A stretch of DNA of 56,929 nt from Oscillospiraceae bacterium (GTDB lineage: Bacteria; Bacillota; Clostridia; Oscillospirales; Ruminococcaceae). The stretch covers positions 1 through 56,929 of the forward strand of contig JAFXZM010000025.1 of the NCBI GenBank assembly GCA_017541275.1, written 5' to 3'. Each line of letters opens with the position of its first letter. Positions within the stretch are counted from its first letter, which is position 1. Under the pieces are notes generated by a model that saw only the letters and a list, made by a program, of their open reading frames with translations, was not told the origin of the DNA and searched no databases. The translations under genes and the position numbers were made by a program. Shown here in pieces: positions 8,360-16,048 of the stretch.

Positions 8360-8626
8360 ATGCTTCGTAAGGAAGAGAAGACGGAGGTCATTCTTGCGAA
8401 CGCAACCCACGAGGGCGATACCGGTTCTCCTGAGGTGCAGATCGCGATTCTGACCCGCCGCATCAACGACCTGAACGCACATCTGAAGCAGCACAAGCAC
8501 GACCACCACTCCTACCGCGGTCTGCTGAAGATGGTCGGCCGCAGACGTAACCTGCTCGCATACCTGAAGAAAAAGGATATCGAGCGCTACAGAGCGACCA
8601 TCGAGCGTCTCGGCCTGCGTAAGTAA
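8360..8626 (+). CDS. rpsO: 30S ribosomal protein S15
   Basis: An 88-residue S15, which binds the three-way junction of 16S rRNA helices 20-22 early in assembly of the small subunit. The start at 8360 ([10 protein letters not shown]) follows AGAGGTG at good spacing; the GTG nine bases upstream is part of that ribosome binding site. The signatures [27 protein letters not shown] and [10 protein letters not shown] are clear, and length is typical. The rpsO-pnp order is conserved in many bacteria. Confidence 0.97.
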   Translation: MLRKEEKTEVILANATHEGDTGSPEVQIAILTRRINDLNAHLKQHKHDHHSYRGLLKMVGRRRNLLAYLKKKDIERYRATIERLGLRK

Positions 8627-8647
8627 TAAGGACGTTACGCACACGGA

Positions 8648-8676
8648 GGGAGGGGGGCGACCCTCTCCCTTTTCTT
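8648..8676 (+). terminator. Terminator after rpsO
   Basis: A G-rich/C-rich imperfect hairpin (stem between about 8648-8656 and 8661-8669) followed by TTTTCTT. It probably separates most rpsO transcription from pnp. Confidence 0.65.
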
Positions 8677-8720
8677 CGTTTCGCAGCAGTCCTTCGCTGC
8701 CTGTCTGTTTCAGCCGGGGC

Positions 8721-8776
8721 TTAGCATGAAATCATGCATTGCAGCCCGCTCAATGAAGTGTATGATTTTATGCTAA
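8721..8776 (+). promoter_or_regulatory. Long hairpin in the pnp 5' leader
   Basis: Arms 8721-8738 and 8759-8776 form an 18-bp stem that is perfect apart from two G-U wobbles, enclosing a 20-nt loop, 67 bp before the pnp start. In E. coli, PNPase expression is autoregulated through RNase III cleavage of a stem in its leader. The position suggests a comparable role, which is inference. Confidence 0.5.
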
Positions 8777-8843
8777 TACGCCGGATGAACAAAAGAGAAC
8801 GGACTGTACAGAATAAAAAAATCAAAATAGGAGGCTACCCAGA

Positions 8844-10973
8844 ATGTTCGAGAATCATAAGATTTTCAAGACGACCTTCTGCGGCCGCGAGCTGACCGTC
8901 GAGACCGGAAAGACCTGTGAGCTTTCCAACGGCTCCTGCTGGGTCCGCTACGGCGATACGGTCGTCATGGCAAATGTCACCGCGAGCGAGAAGCCGCGTG
9001 ACGGTATTGATTTCTTCCCGCTTTCCGTCGATTACGAGGAGCGGCTCTACTCCGTCGGCAGAATCCCCGGCAGCTTCATGAAGCGTGAGGGAAAGCCCTC
9101 TGAGCACGCAATCCTGACCTCCCGCTGCGTTGACCGCCCGATCAGACCGCTCTTCCCGAAGGATATGCGCAATGACGTTGCGGTCGTTATGACCGTGCTC
9201 GCAGTCGATCAGGATGCAATGCCCGAAATCCTCGGCATGATCGGCACATCCGTCGCGATTTCCATTTCCGATATTCCGTGGAACGGCCCGATCGGCGGCG
9301 TGGAAGTCGGTCTGGTCAACGGCGAGATCATTCTCATGCCGACCAAGGCACAGAGAGCCGAATCTGACCTGAAGCTGACCGTCGCCGCAACCGCAAACAA
9401 GATCGTCATGATCGAGGCGGGCGCCAATGAGGTGCCGGAGGATCTGATGCTCGAATGCATCCTCAAGGCTCATGAGGAGATCAAGAAGCTCGTTGCATTT
9501 ATCTCCGATATCCAGAAGGAGATCGGCAAGCCCAAGTTCAGCTTCGAGTCCATGGAGGTCGATCATGACCTGTTCGATGCGATTGCGGAATTTGCACGCA
9601 AGGACGTCGAATTCGCACTCGATACCAATGACAAGAACGTGCGCGAGGCAAGACTGCTCCCGATCAAGAATGCGATTCATGAGAAGTTCGATCCGGAGAA
9701 CGAGACCCGCATCGCCATGATTGACGAGTGCATTTACAAGCTCCAGAAAACCATCGTCCGCGAATGGCTCTATCAGGGCAAGCGCGTGGACGGCAGAAAG
9801 ATCGACGAGATCCGTCCGCTGGCCGCTGAGGTCGGTGTGCTGCCGCGTGTCCACGGCTCCGGTCTGTTCACCCGCGGCCGGACGCAGGTTCTGACCGTCG
9901 CAACGCTCGGCCCTGTCTCCGATGCACAGCGCATCGACGGCCTCGATGAAAACGAGGAGACCAAGCGCTACATGCATCAGTACAACTTCCCGTCCTATTC
10001 CGTCGGTGAGACCAAGCCCTCCAGAGGCCCGGGACGCCGCGAGATCGGTCACGGCGCACTCGCAGAAAAGGCACTCGTGCCGGTTCTGCCGTCTGTGGAT
10101 GAGTTCCCGTATGCCATGCGTCTGGTGTCTGAGGTGCTCAGCTCCAACGGTTCGACCTCGCAGGGCTCGATCTGCGGCTCGACGCTCGCACTCATGGATG
10201 CCGGCGTGCCGATTAAGGCACCGGTTGCAGGTATTTCCTGCGGCCTCATTACCAAGCCGGATTCCGACGAGTTCATGACTATGGTCGATATTCAGGGTCT
10301 TGAGGACTTCTTCGGCGATATGGACTTCAAGGTCGGCGGCACCCACAAGGGTATCACCGCGATTCAGGTCGATATCAAGGTTGACGGCCTGACCCCGGCA
10401 ATCATCAAGGAAGCATTTGAAAAGACCCGCAAGGCACGTATCTACATCCTTGATGAGATTATGCTGAAGGCGATTCCGCAGTCCCGCGAGACCGTCAGTG
10501 AGTTTGCGCCGAAGATGCTCCAGACCCGCGTGCCGGTCGATAAGATCCGCGAAGTCATCGGCTCCGGCGGCAAGGTCATCCAGAAGATCTCTGCTGAGTG
10601 CGATGTCAAGATCGACATCAATGAGGACGGCAGCGTGTTCGTTTCCGGCATCGACCTCGCAAATGCAAGAAAGGCAATCCAGATCATTGATACGATCGCA
10701 AACGGCCCGGAGATCGGCGCAATCTACAAGGGCAAGGTCACCGGCATTCAGTCGTTCGGCGCATTCGTTGAGATCGTACCCGGCAAGGAGGGTCTTGTTC
10801 ACATCTCCAAGCTGGATAAGCAGCGCGTCGAGAAAACTGAGGATGTTGTTTCGCTGGGCGATGAGATCGTCGTCAAGGTCATGGAGATCGACGATGTCAA
10901 GGGCAAGATCAGCCTTTCCAGAAAGGATGCACTTGCGGAGCTGGAAGCGAGAAAACAGCTCGTTCAGGACTAA
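8844..10973 (+). CDS. pnp: Polyribonucleotide nucleotidyltransferase (PNPase)
   Basis: A 709-residue phosphorolytic 3'-5' exoribonuclease of mRNA turnover. Order: first RNase PH domain (about 10-140), helical linker, second RNase PH domain (about 320-545) with SSNGSTSQGSICGSTLAL and the FGDMDFKVGGT metal site, then a KH domain (IREVIGSGGKVIQKISAE) and an S1 domain (YKGKVTGIQSFGAFVEIVPGK). The start follows AGGAGG with a 9-nt spacing. Length matches the family. It is preceded by a long leader hairpin and followed by a GC-rich hairpin. Confidence 0.98.
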   Translation: MFENHKIFKTTFCGRELTVETGKTCELSNGSCWVRYGDTVVMANVTASEKPRDGIDFFPLSVDYEERLYSVGRIPGSFMKREGKPSEHAILTSRCVDRPIRPLFPKDMRNDVAVVMTVLAVDQDAMPEILGMIGTSVAISISDIPWNGPIGGVEVGLVNGEIILMPTKAQRAESDLKLTVAATANKIVMIEAGANEVPEDLMLECILKAHEEIKKLVAFISDIQKEIGKPKFSFESMEVDHDLFDAIAEFARKDVEFALDTNDKNVREARLLPIKNAIHEKFDPENETRIAMIDECIYKLQKTIVREWLYQGKRVDGRKIDEIRPLAAEVGVLPRVHGSGLFTRGRTQVLTVATLGPVSDAQRIDGLDENEETKRYMHQYNFPSYSVGETKPSRGPGRREIGHGALAEKALVPVLPSVDEFPYAMRLVSEVLSSNGSTSQGSICGSTLALMDAGVPIKAPVAGISCGLITKPDSDEFMTMVDIQGLEDFFGDMDFKVGGTHKGITAIQVDIKVDGLTPAIIKEAFEKTRKARIYILDEIMLKAIPQSRETVSEFAPKMLQTRVPVDKIREVIGSGGKVIQKISAECDVKIDINEDGSVFVSGIDLANARKAIQIIDTIANGPEIGAIYKGKVTGIQSFGAFVEIVPGKEGLVHISKLDKQRVEKTEDVVSLGDEIVVKVMEIDDVKGKISLSRKDALAELEARKQLVQD

Positions 10974-10980
10974 TACTGTT

Positions 10981-11004
10981 CCCCCGGTGCAGCCGCGCCG
11001 GGGG
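10981..11004 (+). terminator. Hairpin after pnp
   Basis: A 7-bp GC stem (10981-10987 with 10998-11004) closely follows the pnp stop, with a weak T-rich tail. The next gene starts 25 bp later, so read-through is likely. Confidence 0.5.
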
Positions 11005-11028
11005 ATTGCTTTTGGGGGTGCAGGCAGA

Positions 11029-12378
11029 ATGACAACGCCGATTGCAGACTTTGCGGCGCAGTATGCGCGGACGGGTGCCGTGCGGATGCATATGCCCGGG
11101 CATAAGGGAAAGCCGGTGCTGGGCTGTGAGCCGGCCGATCTGACGGAAATCGCTGGAGCAGATGAGCTGTTTGCTCCGGCCGGCATCATCGCGGAGAGCG
11201 AGGCCAATGCGGGCCGGCTGTTCGGGTGCCGGACGCTCTATTCTGCGGAGGGCTCGTCACTCTGCATCCGTGCGATGCTGTATCTGGCGGTGCTGCATGC
11301 GCGGGAGACCGGAAAAAAACCGGTCATCGCCGCAGCACGGAATGCGCACAGGACGTTCCTGACGGCGGCTGTCCTGCTGGATTTTGAAATTCGCTGGCTG
11401 CCGCATCCGGCGGGGGCGGATTATCTGTCCGGCTGCATGACACCGGAGCAGCTCCGCCCGCTTGCGGATGACCCGCCCGCTGCACTGTATCTCACCAGCC
11501 CGGATTATCTGGGGAATCTCTGCGATATCCGCGCGGCTGCGCGATTTTGCCGCGAGAACGGCATACTGCTGCTTGTCGATAATGCGCACGGTGCCTACCT
11601 GAAATTTCTGCCGGAATCGCTGCACCCGGCCGATCTCGGTGCCGATCTCTGCTGCGATTCCGCACACAAAACGCTTCCGGTGCTCACCGGCGGTGCATAT
11701 CTGCATATTGCGGCACATGCGCCGGAGGTCTGCAAAAGCCGGGCACGCGCGGCGATGGGGCTGTTTGCCTCGACGAGCCCGAGCTATCTGATTCTTCAGT
11801 CGCTCGATCGCTGCAATCAATATCTGCATGACGGATATTCCGCGAAGCTGCGCGATTTTCTTGCGCTTGTGCGTGCGCTGCGCGGGCAGCTCTCGGAGTC
11901 CGGCTGGCAGCTCTGCGGTGAGGAGCCGATGAAGCTGACGCTTCTGCCGAAGGCGTTTGGCTATACCGGCACCGCACTGGCGGAAATTCTGCAAAATGAA
12001 CGAATCTTCTGCGAATTCGCAGACCGCGATCATCTTGTGCTGATGCCGTCGCCGGAAAATACCCGTGCGGAGCTTCATCGCGTCGGGCATGTACTGTGCG
12101 GCCTTCCGCGCCGCAGCCCCCTGACGGATGCGCCCCCGCCGCTTCCGGAGCCGGAGCGGGCGGTGTCTCCGCGGGAAGCCGCGCTTTCCCCGTCTGAGGT
12201 GCTCCCGGTGCGTCAGTGCATCGGGCGGGTCTGCGCCGATCTGAGCGTGTCCTGTCCGCCGGCTGTCCCGATCGTGATGTGCGGGGAGCGCATCACTGCC
12301 GGTGCGGTTTCGTGCATGGAATATTACGGCACGGAGCAGTGCGCCGTGCTGCGGCAGACCGGTACAACTGCCACTTGA
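11029..12378 (+). CDS. Orn/Lys/Arg decarboxylase-family PLP enzyme
   Basis: A 449-residue fold-type I PLP enzyme related to the small Bacillus arginine/lysine decarboxylases. The N-terminal signature RMHMPGHKGKP, the GADELFAP segment, the PLP aspartate motif (VDNAHGAYLKF) and the lysine motif SAHKTLPVLTGGAY that forms the Schiff base are visible. A C-terminal domain of the Orn/Lys/Arg decarboxylase type follows. The ATG at 11029 is the only start giving the complete N-terminus; its ribosome binding site is weak. The substrate cannot be told from sequence; polyamine-precursor decarboxylation is the family expectation. It may be partly co-transcribed with pnp. Confidence 0.85.
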   Translation: MTTPIADFAAQYARTGAVRMHMPGHKGKPVLGCEPADLTEIAGADELFAPAGIIAESEANAGRLFGCRTLYSAEGSSLCIRAMLYLAVLHARETGKKPVIAAARNAHRTFLTAAVLLDFEIRWLPHPAGADYLSGCMTPEQLRPLADDPPAALYLTSPDYLGNLCDIRAAARFCRENGILLLVDNAHGAYLKFLPESLHPADLGADLCCDSAHKTLPVLTGGAYLHIAAHAPEVCKSRARAAMGLFASTSPSYLILQSLDRCNQYLHDGYSAKLRDFLALVRALRGQLSESGWQLCGEEPMKLTLLPKAFGYTGTALAEILQNERIFCEFADRDHLVLMPSPENTRAELHRVGHVLCGLPRRSPLTDAPPPLPEPERAVSPREAALSPSEVLPVRQCIGRVCADLSVSCPPAVPIVMCGERITAGAVSCMEYYGTEQCAVLRQTGTTAT

Positions 12379-12462
12379 ATCAAATATTTGACAAATCTTC
12401 AGCCTGCGAAAATTATCGCAAAACCTGTACTTATAAATTTACTGCTTTTTTTTGCTAAGCTA

Positions 12463-12491
12463 TTGAAATTTACGCAAAAATATGATATAAT
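12463..12491 (+). promoter_or_regulatory. Promoter of the pilin-sortase operon
   Basis: TTGAAA (12463-12468) and TATAAT (12486-12491) with a 17-bp spacer in an AT-rich gap, about 120 bp before the pilin start. The surrounding DNA is visibly richer in A and T than the neighbouring genes. Confidence 0.75.
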
Positions 12492-12613
12492 AACTGCAAA
12501 TAAAAAAACCGTATCGCCGTCTTCGGCTGTACGAAAATGCATAGTGGATTCTTCGCACGGTCTTTTGAAACTGACGAAACAAGACTGATTGTATTGATTA
12601 AGGAGGAATCATC

Positions 12614-14041
12614 ATGAAAAAACGATTTGCCGTATGCGCGGCTTTGTCCGCTCTGCTTGCTGTATCGGCGCTGCCGGCTGTGTCTGCCTCTGCCGCTGTG
12701 CCCTACAGCCCAACCCGACCGGCAGACGACAGCATCGAAACGACCTCGCTGACAAAATATCTTGTCATGGATAAGGATGCATCTGTTCCGGTTGCGACCT
12801 TTACTTATTCCCTTGCGCCCGGAACGGCAATCTCTGATCCCGCAGAGGGCAAGCTGGCCGTAATTCCCGGCATTACAACGGGCGTGAGCGGCGGTTCCGG
12901 TGCGACGGCGCCGGGTGTACGCTTTGCCCCTGAAGATTCTGCTCGCTTGGAAAGTGCAAAGCTCACTGCGGATTCTCCGGTATTCAAGACACCGGACGAT
13001 ACCGATGAAAAGTATGTAACGAAAGATGCTGTTTTCGATTTTTCCGGTGTGGCTTTCACCGAACCGGGCGTGTACCGCTATATTGTTACCGAAGACGACG
13101 GTACGAATCAGGGTGTGACAAACGGCTTTGAGGGAACCGGGGCGGATGCGCTGACTGTCCGCACGCTCGATGTGTATGTCGAAAACGCATTCGACGCAAA
13201 TAATGAAATCATAACAGACAGTGACGGAAAGCCGCAGCTCAAAATAACCGGCTATGTCTGGTATGACGGCACGGTTACAACTGCTCCGAGCGCTGAGGAG
13301 AACATGGATGCAGAACCGCCTGTATCCGGAAAGCCGGAAGGCTCTACAAAGCGCCCGTACATCACGAACTACTACGATACTGCAAATCTGACCTTTGCAA
13401 AGGCCGTTAAGGGCAATCAGGGCTCCAGAGACAAGTATTTCAAGTTTACGCTGGTAATCAGCAACCTCAAAGAAGCCGGTACACTAATGAATGTTGACAT
13501 TACGAATGCAAGCAATGCCGTTCCCGCTTCGCCGAATGCAGCAACACGCACAGGTTATGCCCAAAAAACGAATCCGCAGCAGCTTGAAGTTGATGTCGAA
13601 AAAACGATCCCTAACAACGGCTACAAGGTCGAATCCGTAACCGTCGGAACGGGTACGGATACGAGCACAACCTACACGCTGACCGCTGAGTATTATTTGC
13701 AGCACGGCCAGTATATTACGGTTCAGGGAGTGCCCAAGGGCGCATCCTATTCCCTGACCGAGGATGCGGAGGATTACACCTCAGCAGCGAGCATTACTGC
13801 GGCAGACAGCTTCCTGAACTATGATGGTAGAGAAGGAAACGATGCGCTCAGCGGTTCTATGTCAGACACAATCGGAGATGCTGATATTTACATGGGCTTC
13901 ACCAACACCCGCAGCGGTGTGATTCCGACCGGCGTTCTGCTGACAGTTGCAGGCTCGGCAGGCGTTTGTGCGGTCGGCCTCGGCGGTGCGCTGTTCTTCT
14001 GGATCAAGAGCCGCCGCCGGAAGGATGACGGAGAAGAATAA
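12614..14041 (+). CDS. Spy0128/FctA-like pilin with C-terminal sorting signal
   Basis: A 475-residue surface protein. A signal peptide (1-28, cleaved near ASA-AVPY) is followed by two Ig-like domains of the streptococcal pilin (Spy0128/FctA) type. The first contains VATFTYSLAPG and TEPGVYRYIVTEDDG; the second contains LTFAKAVKGNQG and VPKGASYSLTEDAEDY. In this family such Lys and Glu positions form intramolecular isopeptide bonds. The tail has IPTGV (about 437), a hydrophobic segment and a basic end KSRRRKDDGEE, a sorting signal resembling the VPTG motif used by pilin sortases and not LPXTG. AGGAGG precedes the ATG. The sortase gene follows 6 bp later, so the pair probably builds a surface fibre. 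Confidence 0.85.
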   Translation: MKKRFAVCAALSALLAVSALPAVSASAAVPYSPTRPADDSIETTSLTKYLVMDKDASVPVATFTYSLAPGTAISDPAEGKLAVIPGITTGVSGGSGATAPGVRFAPEDSARLESAKLTADSPVFKTPDDTDEKYVTKDAVFDFSGVAFTEPGVYRYIVTEDDGTNQGVTNGFEGTGADALTVRTLDVYVENAFDANNEIITDSDGKPQLKITGYVWYDGTVTTAPSAEENMDAEPPVSGKPEGSTKRPYITNYYDTANLTFAKAVKGNQGSRDKYFKFTLVISNLKEAGTLMNVDITNASNAVPASPNAATRTGYAQKTNPQQLEVDVEKTIPNNGYKVESVTVGTGTDTSTTYTLTAEYYLQHGQYITVQGVPKGASYSLTEDAEDYTSAASITAADSFLNYDGREGNDALSGSMSDTIGDADIYMGFTNTRSGVIPTGVLLTVAGSAGVCAVGLGGALFFWIKSRRRKDDGEE

Positions 14042-14047
14042 ACCGAA

Positions 14048-14755
14048 TTGCTGAAATTCTGGAAACTCCTGAACGGTCTGTATGAGCGCCTGCTGATACT
14101 GCTGTTTGTTCTGGTATTTCTGGTCGGCCTTTGGCAGATGTATGACAATTACTACATGTTTAATCATGCATCTGACCGGAGCTTCCTGCGGTATAAGCCG
14201 GGCAGCACTGCCGCTGAGACAGTGCGCAGCTCACCGATTTCAGACGAAATGATCGGCTGGCTGACGATCGACGGAACCTCGATTGACTTCCCCGTGATGC
14301 AGGCCGCAGATAACAGCAAATATCTCTCGACGGATGTGTTCGGGAATTATTCAATGACAGGCAGCATCTTTTTGGACAGCCGGAACAGCCCCGATTTTTC
14401 CGATTCGTTTTCGATGATCTACGGACATCATATGGAATACGGAAAAATGTTCGGCGCACTGGACGATTTCTTGAATGATGCATATTTGCATGCACACGCG
14501 ACCGGCACGCTGATGCTGGGACGCGACGGAAGCGTGCAGTATCCGCTGGAGGTTCTGGCCGGGCTTCGTGTCAGCGTCAGAGAGCGTTCAGTGTTTGACC
14601 TCGATCAAAAGGAAGCACGGGAATACCTCAGCGCGCAGACCGGCATTGACCTTTCTGCCCGCGGGGAGCCGCTTGTGGCTCTTTCAACCTGTCAGGAGGC
14701 CAGCTCGCTGTCAAGAATTGTCGTGCTTTGCTGCCTGAAGCAGTCAGAATCATAA
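14048..14755 (+). CDS. Class B-like sortase
   Basis: A 235-residue membrane-anchored transpeptidase. The N-terminus has one membrane segment (about 14-30), and the catalytic residues are visible: His127 or His128 in IYGHHMEYG, Cys215 in LSTC, and Arg223 in SLSRIVV. WLTIDGTSIDFPVMQ and FGNYSMTGSIFLDSRNS are typical of class B sortases. The start is a TTG at 14048 because the first ATG falls inside the membrane segment. Only 6 bp separate it from the pilin, whose IPTGV tail is its likely substrate. No second pilin or second sortase is present nearby. A 20-bp perfect hairpin follows. Confidence 0.9.
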   Translation: MLKFWKLLNGLYERLLILLFVLVFLVGLWQMYDNYYMFNHASDRSFLRYKPGSTAAETVRSSPISDEMIGWLTIDGTSIDFPVMQAADNSKYLSTDVFGNYSMTGSIFLDSRNSPDFSDSFSMIYGHHMEYGKMFGALDDFLNDAYLHAHATGTLMLGRDGSVQYPLEVLAGLRVSVRERSVFDLDQKEAREYLSAQTGIDLSARGEPLVALSTCQEASSLSRIVVLCCLKQSES

Positions 14756-14757
14756 AC

Positions 14758-14801
14758 CCAACTGAGGGAGGGAAAACATGAGTTTTCCCTCCCTCAGTTG
14801 G
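14758..14801. terminator. 20-bp perfect hairpin after the sortase gene
   Basis: Arms 14758-14777 and 14782-14801 are fully complementary with an ATGA loop, directly behind the sortase stop. There is no T-run on either side. It may act as a strong terminator or processing site, or be a small palindromic repeat. Confidence 0.6.
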
Positions 14802-14864
14802 CCATTAAGAATTCCATATAATAAAAAGCATGTACTTCCTTTCATTTTGATGAATATGGGATTT

Positions 14865-14930
14865 CAAAGGGACAGTGTCCCACCGCTGCGCTGAGGTGGT
14901 TTTTGCAAAGCGAGCGATACCTTTCTCTAC
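14865..14930. repeat. Short intergenic motifs also found at 19.4 kb
   Basis: The palindrome-containing CAAAGGGACAGTGTCCC (14865-14881) and the motif GCGAGCGATACCTTTCTCT (about 14906-14925) both recur with few changes near 19399-19478, the first one inverted. A further small stem (CCACC/GGTGG) lies between them. No coding frame was recognised in 14802-14950. Confidence 0.45.
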
Positions 14931-14950
14931 AGAATGAGGTATCTGATTGA

Positions 14951-15769
14951 TTACGGCCTGTTTTTGCCTGCGGAATCCTGTTCTGCTTTCCGTGCGCGGC
15001 TGCGGAAGCTGCTGGGCGTGATGCCGCAGTGCATGCGGAACTGCCGCGAAAAATGCTCATAGCTGTTGTAGCCGCACTGCGCCGCAATATCCTGAACGGT
15101 CATATTGGTCGTCTGAAGCAGCATGCGTGCGCGCCCCAGCCGGCTCTCGATGAGATCCTGCATGAAGGTCACGCCGAACTGCTGCCGATAGTGATGCTGA
15201 AATGAGGAGCGGCTCATGCGAAGCTCCTGCGATGCCCGATCGACGGACCAGTCCAGATAAGGCATGCTGTAAATCCTGTTGCGGATAATCATCAAATTCT
15301 CATACTGCGCATTGTGCGGTATCATGTTCCGTTCGTGCAGGCATTCGCTCACCTTGTTGCACATCAGCCAGAAGTGATGCCCGATCGAATCCGCCTTGTG
15401 CAGATGATTGGAGCCGTTTTCATCCGCCACGGATTTGATGCAGTAGCTGTAAAGCTCAATATGCTCCAGCGGAATCGGCGTCGCCCACGGAATATACTTT
15501 TTGCGGAACCACTCATCCTCACCGTTTTCAAACAAAAAGTGTATCCAGTCCAGGAAAAGACACTGATGCGGTGCGGCGCGGAAATACTGCGCCATACCCT
15601 CCGGATAAACGAAAAATGTTCTCGCGGGAACGCGGATATCCTCGCCGTTCAGCGTAATAATTGCCTCTGATTTCAGCAGCAGAAGCAGGTTGTCGCCGCT
15701 GCCCTGCGGACGGCTTACGGCATAGCCCGGATCAAACCGGCGGTCGTATCCGACACTGTTCAGAATCAT
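14951..15769 (-). CDS. AraC-family transcriptional regulator
   Basis: A 272-residue regulator. The N-terminal part is a cupin-like sensing domain (GDNLLLLLKSEAIITLNGED, then VPARTFFVYPEGMAQYF), and the last 100 residues hold the two helix-turn-helix motifs (LDWSVDRASQELRMSRSSFQHHY and VQDIAAQCGYNSYEHFSRQFR region). The ATG at 15769 is preceded by GGAGG at proper spacing; an upstream TTG gives nine more residues without such a site. It is divergent from the GH9 cellulase and has a perfect-consensus promoter that overlaps the cellulase control region, so it probably senses a sugar and controls that gene. The ligand is unknown. Confidence 0.9.
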   Translation of the reverse strand: MILNSVGYDRRFDPGYAVSRPQGSGDNLLLLLKSEAIITLNGEDIRVPARTFFVYPEGMAQYFRAAPHQCLFLDWIHFLFENGEDEWFRKKYIPWATPIPLEHIELYSYCIKSVADENGSNHLHKADSIGHHFWLMCNKVSECLHERNMIPHNAQYENLMIIRNRIYSMPYLDWSVDRASQELRMSRSSFQHHYRQQFGVTFMQDLIESRLGRARMLLQTTNMTVQDIAAQCGYNSYEHFSRQFRMHCGITPSSFRSRARKAEQDSAGKNRP

Positions 15770-15813
15770 CAAAATCGCCTCCGAATATTTGCACAAAGTA
15801 TCATATAATATGT

Positions 15814-15842
15814 ATTATACCCTATTCCATTTCATTTGTCAA
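15814..15842 (-). promoter_or_regulatory. Consensus promoter of the AraC regulator gene
   Basis: On the minus strand TTGACA (15842-15837) and TATAAT (15819-15814) are separated by exactly 17 bp. On the plus strand a TATAAT at 15848-15853 with no good -35 could serve the GH9 gene, so the two promoters would overlap; that fits an activator-dependent GH9 promoter. Confidence 0.85.
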
Positions 15843-15902
15843 TCATTTATAATAGAATTACAGGCAGTGAGTAACCTGTGTTTGCGCGGGCTGTTTCTCC
15901 GG

Positions 15903-15961
15903 CACTGCATGCCGCATGTGCTCATGTGTAACGGGTAGCATGAGCCTGCCGATGTGCAGTG
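15903..15961 (+). promoter_or_regulatory. Nested hairpin in GH9 leader
   Basis: An outer 7-bp stem (CACTGCA at 15903-15909 with TGCAGTG at 15955-15961) encloses an inner 7-bp stem (GCTCATG at 15920-15926 with CATGAGC at 15939-15945). It lies in the roughly 200-nt leader of the cellulase gene. It could be a cis-acting RNA element or a dyad for a regulator; no known riboswitch class was recognised. Confidence 0.4.
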
Positions 15962-16048
15962 TTCGGGGACGGTCGCAGAGGGAACTGTTTGCAGCCCCGC
16001 ATCCAAATTGACTTGCCGGAGAACCGGCAGAGAGGGGAGTTTTTATCC

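Noticed and set aside
8835-11207. Long open frame antisense to pnp
   Set aside because: pnp is unmistakable over its full length; the antisense frame is a shadow.
12379-14801. Horizontally acquired island for the pilin/sortase pair
   Set aside because: The AT-rich promoter gap is suggestive, but no integrase, repeat or attachment site was seen and the coding parts look similar to their neighbours.
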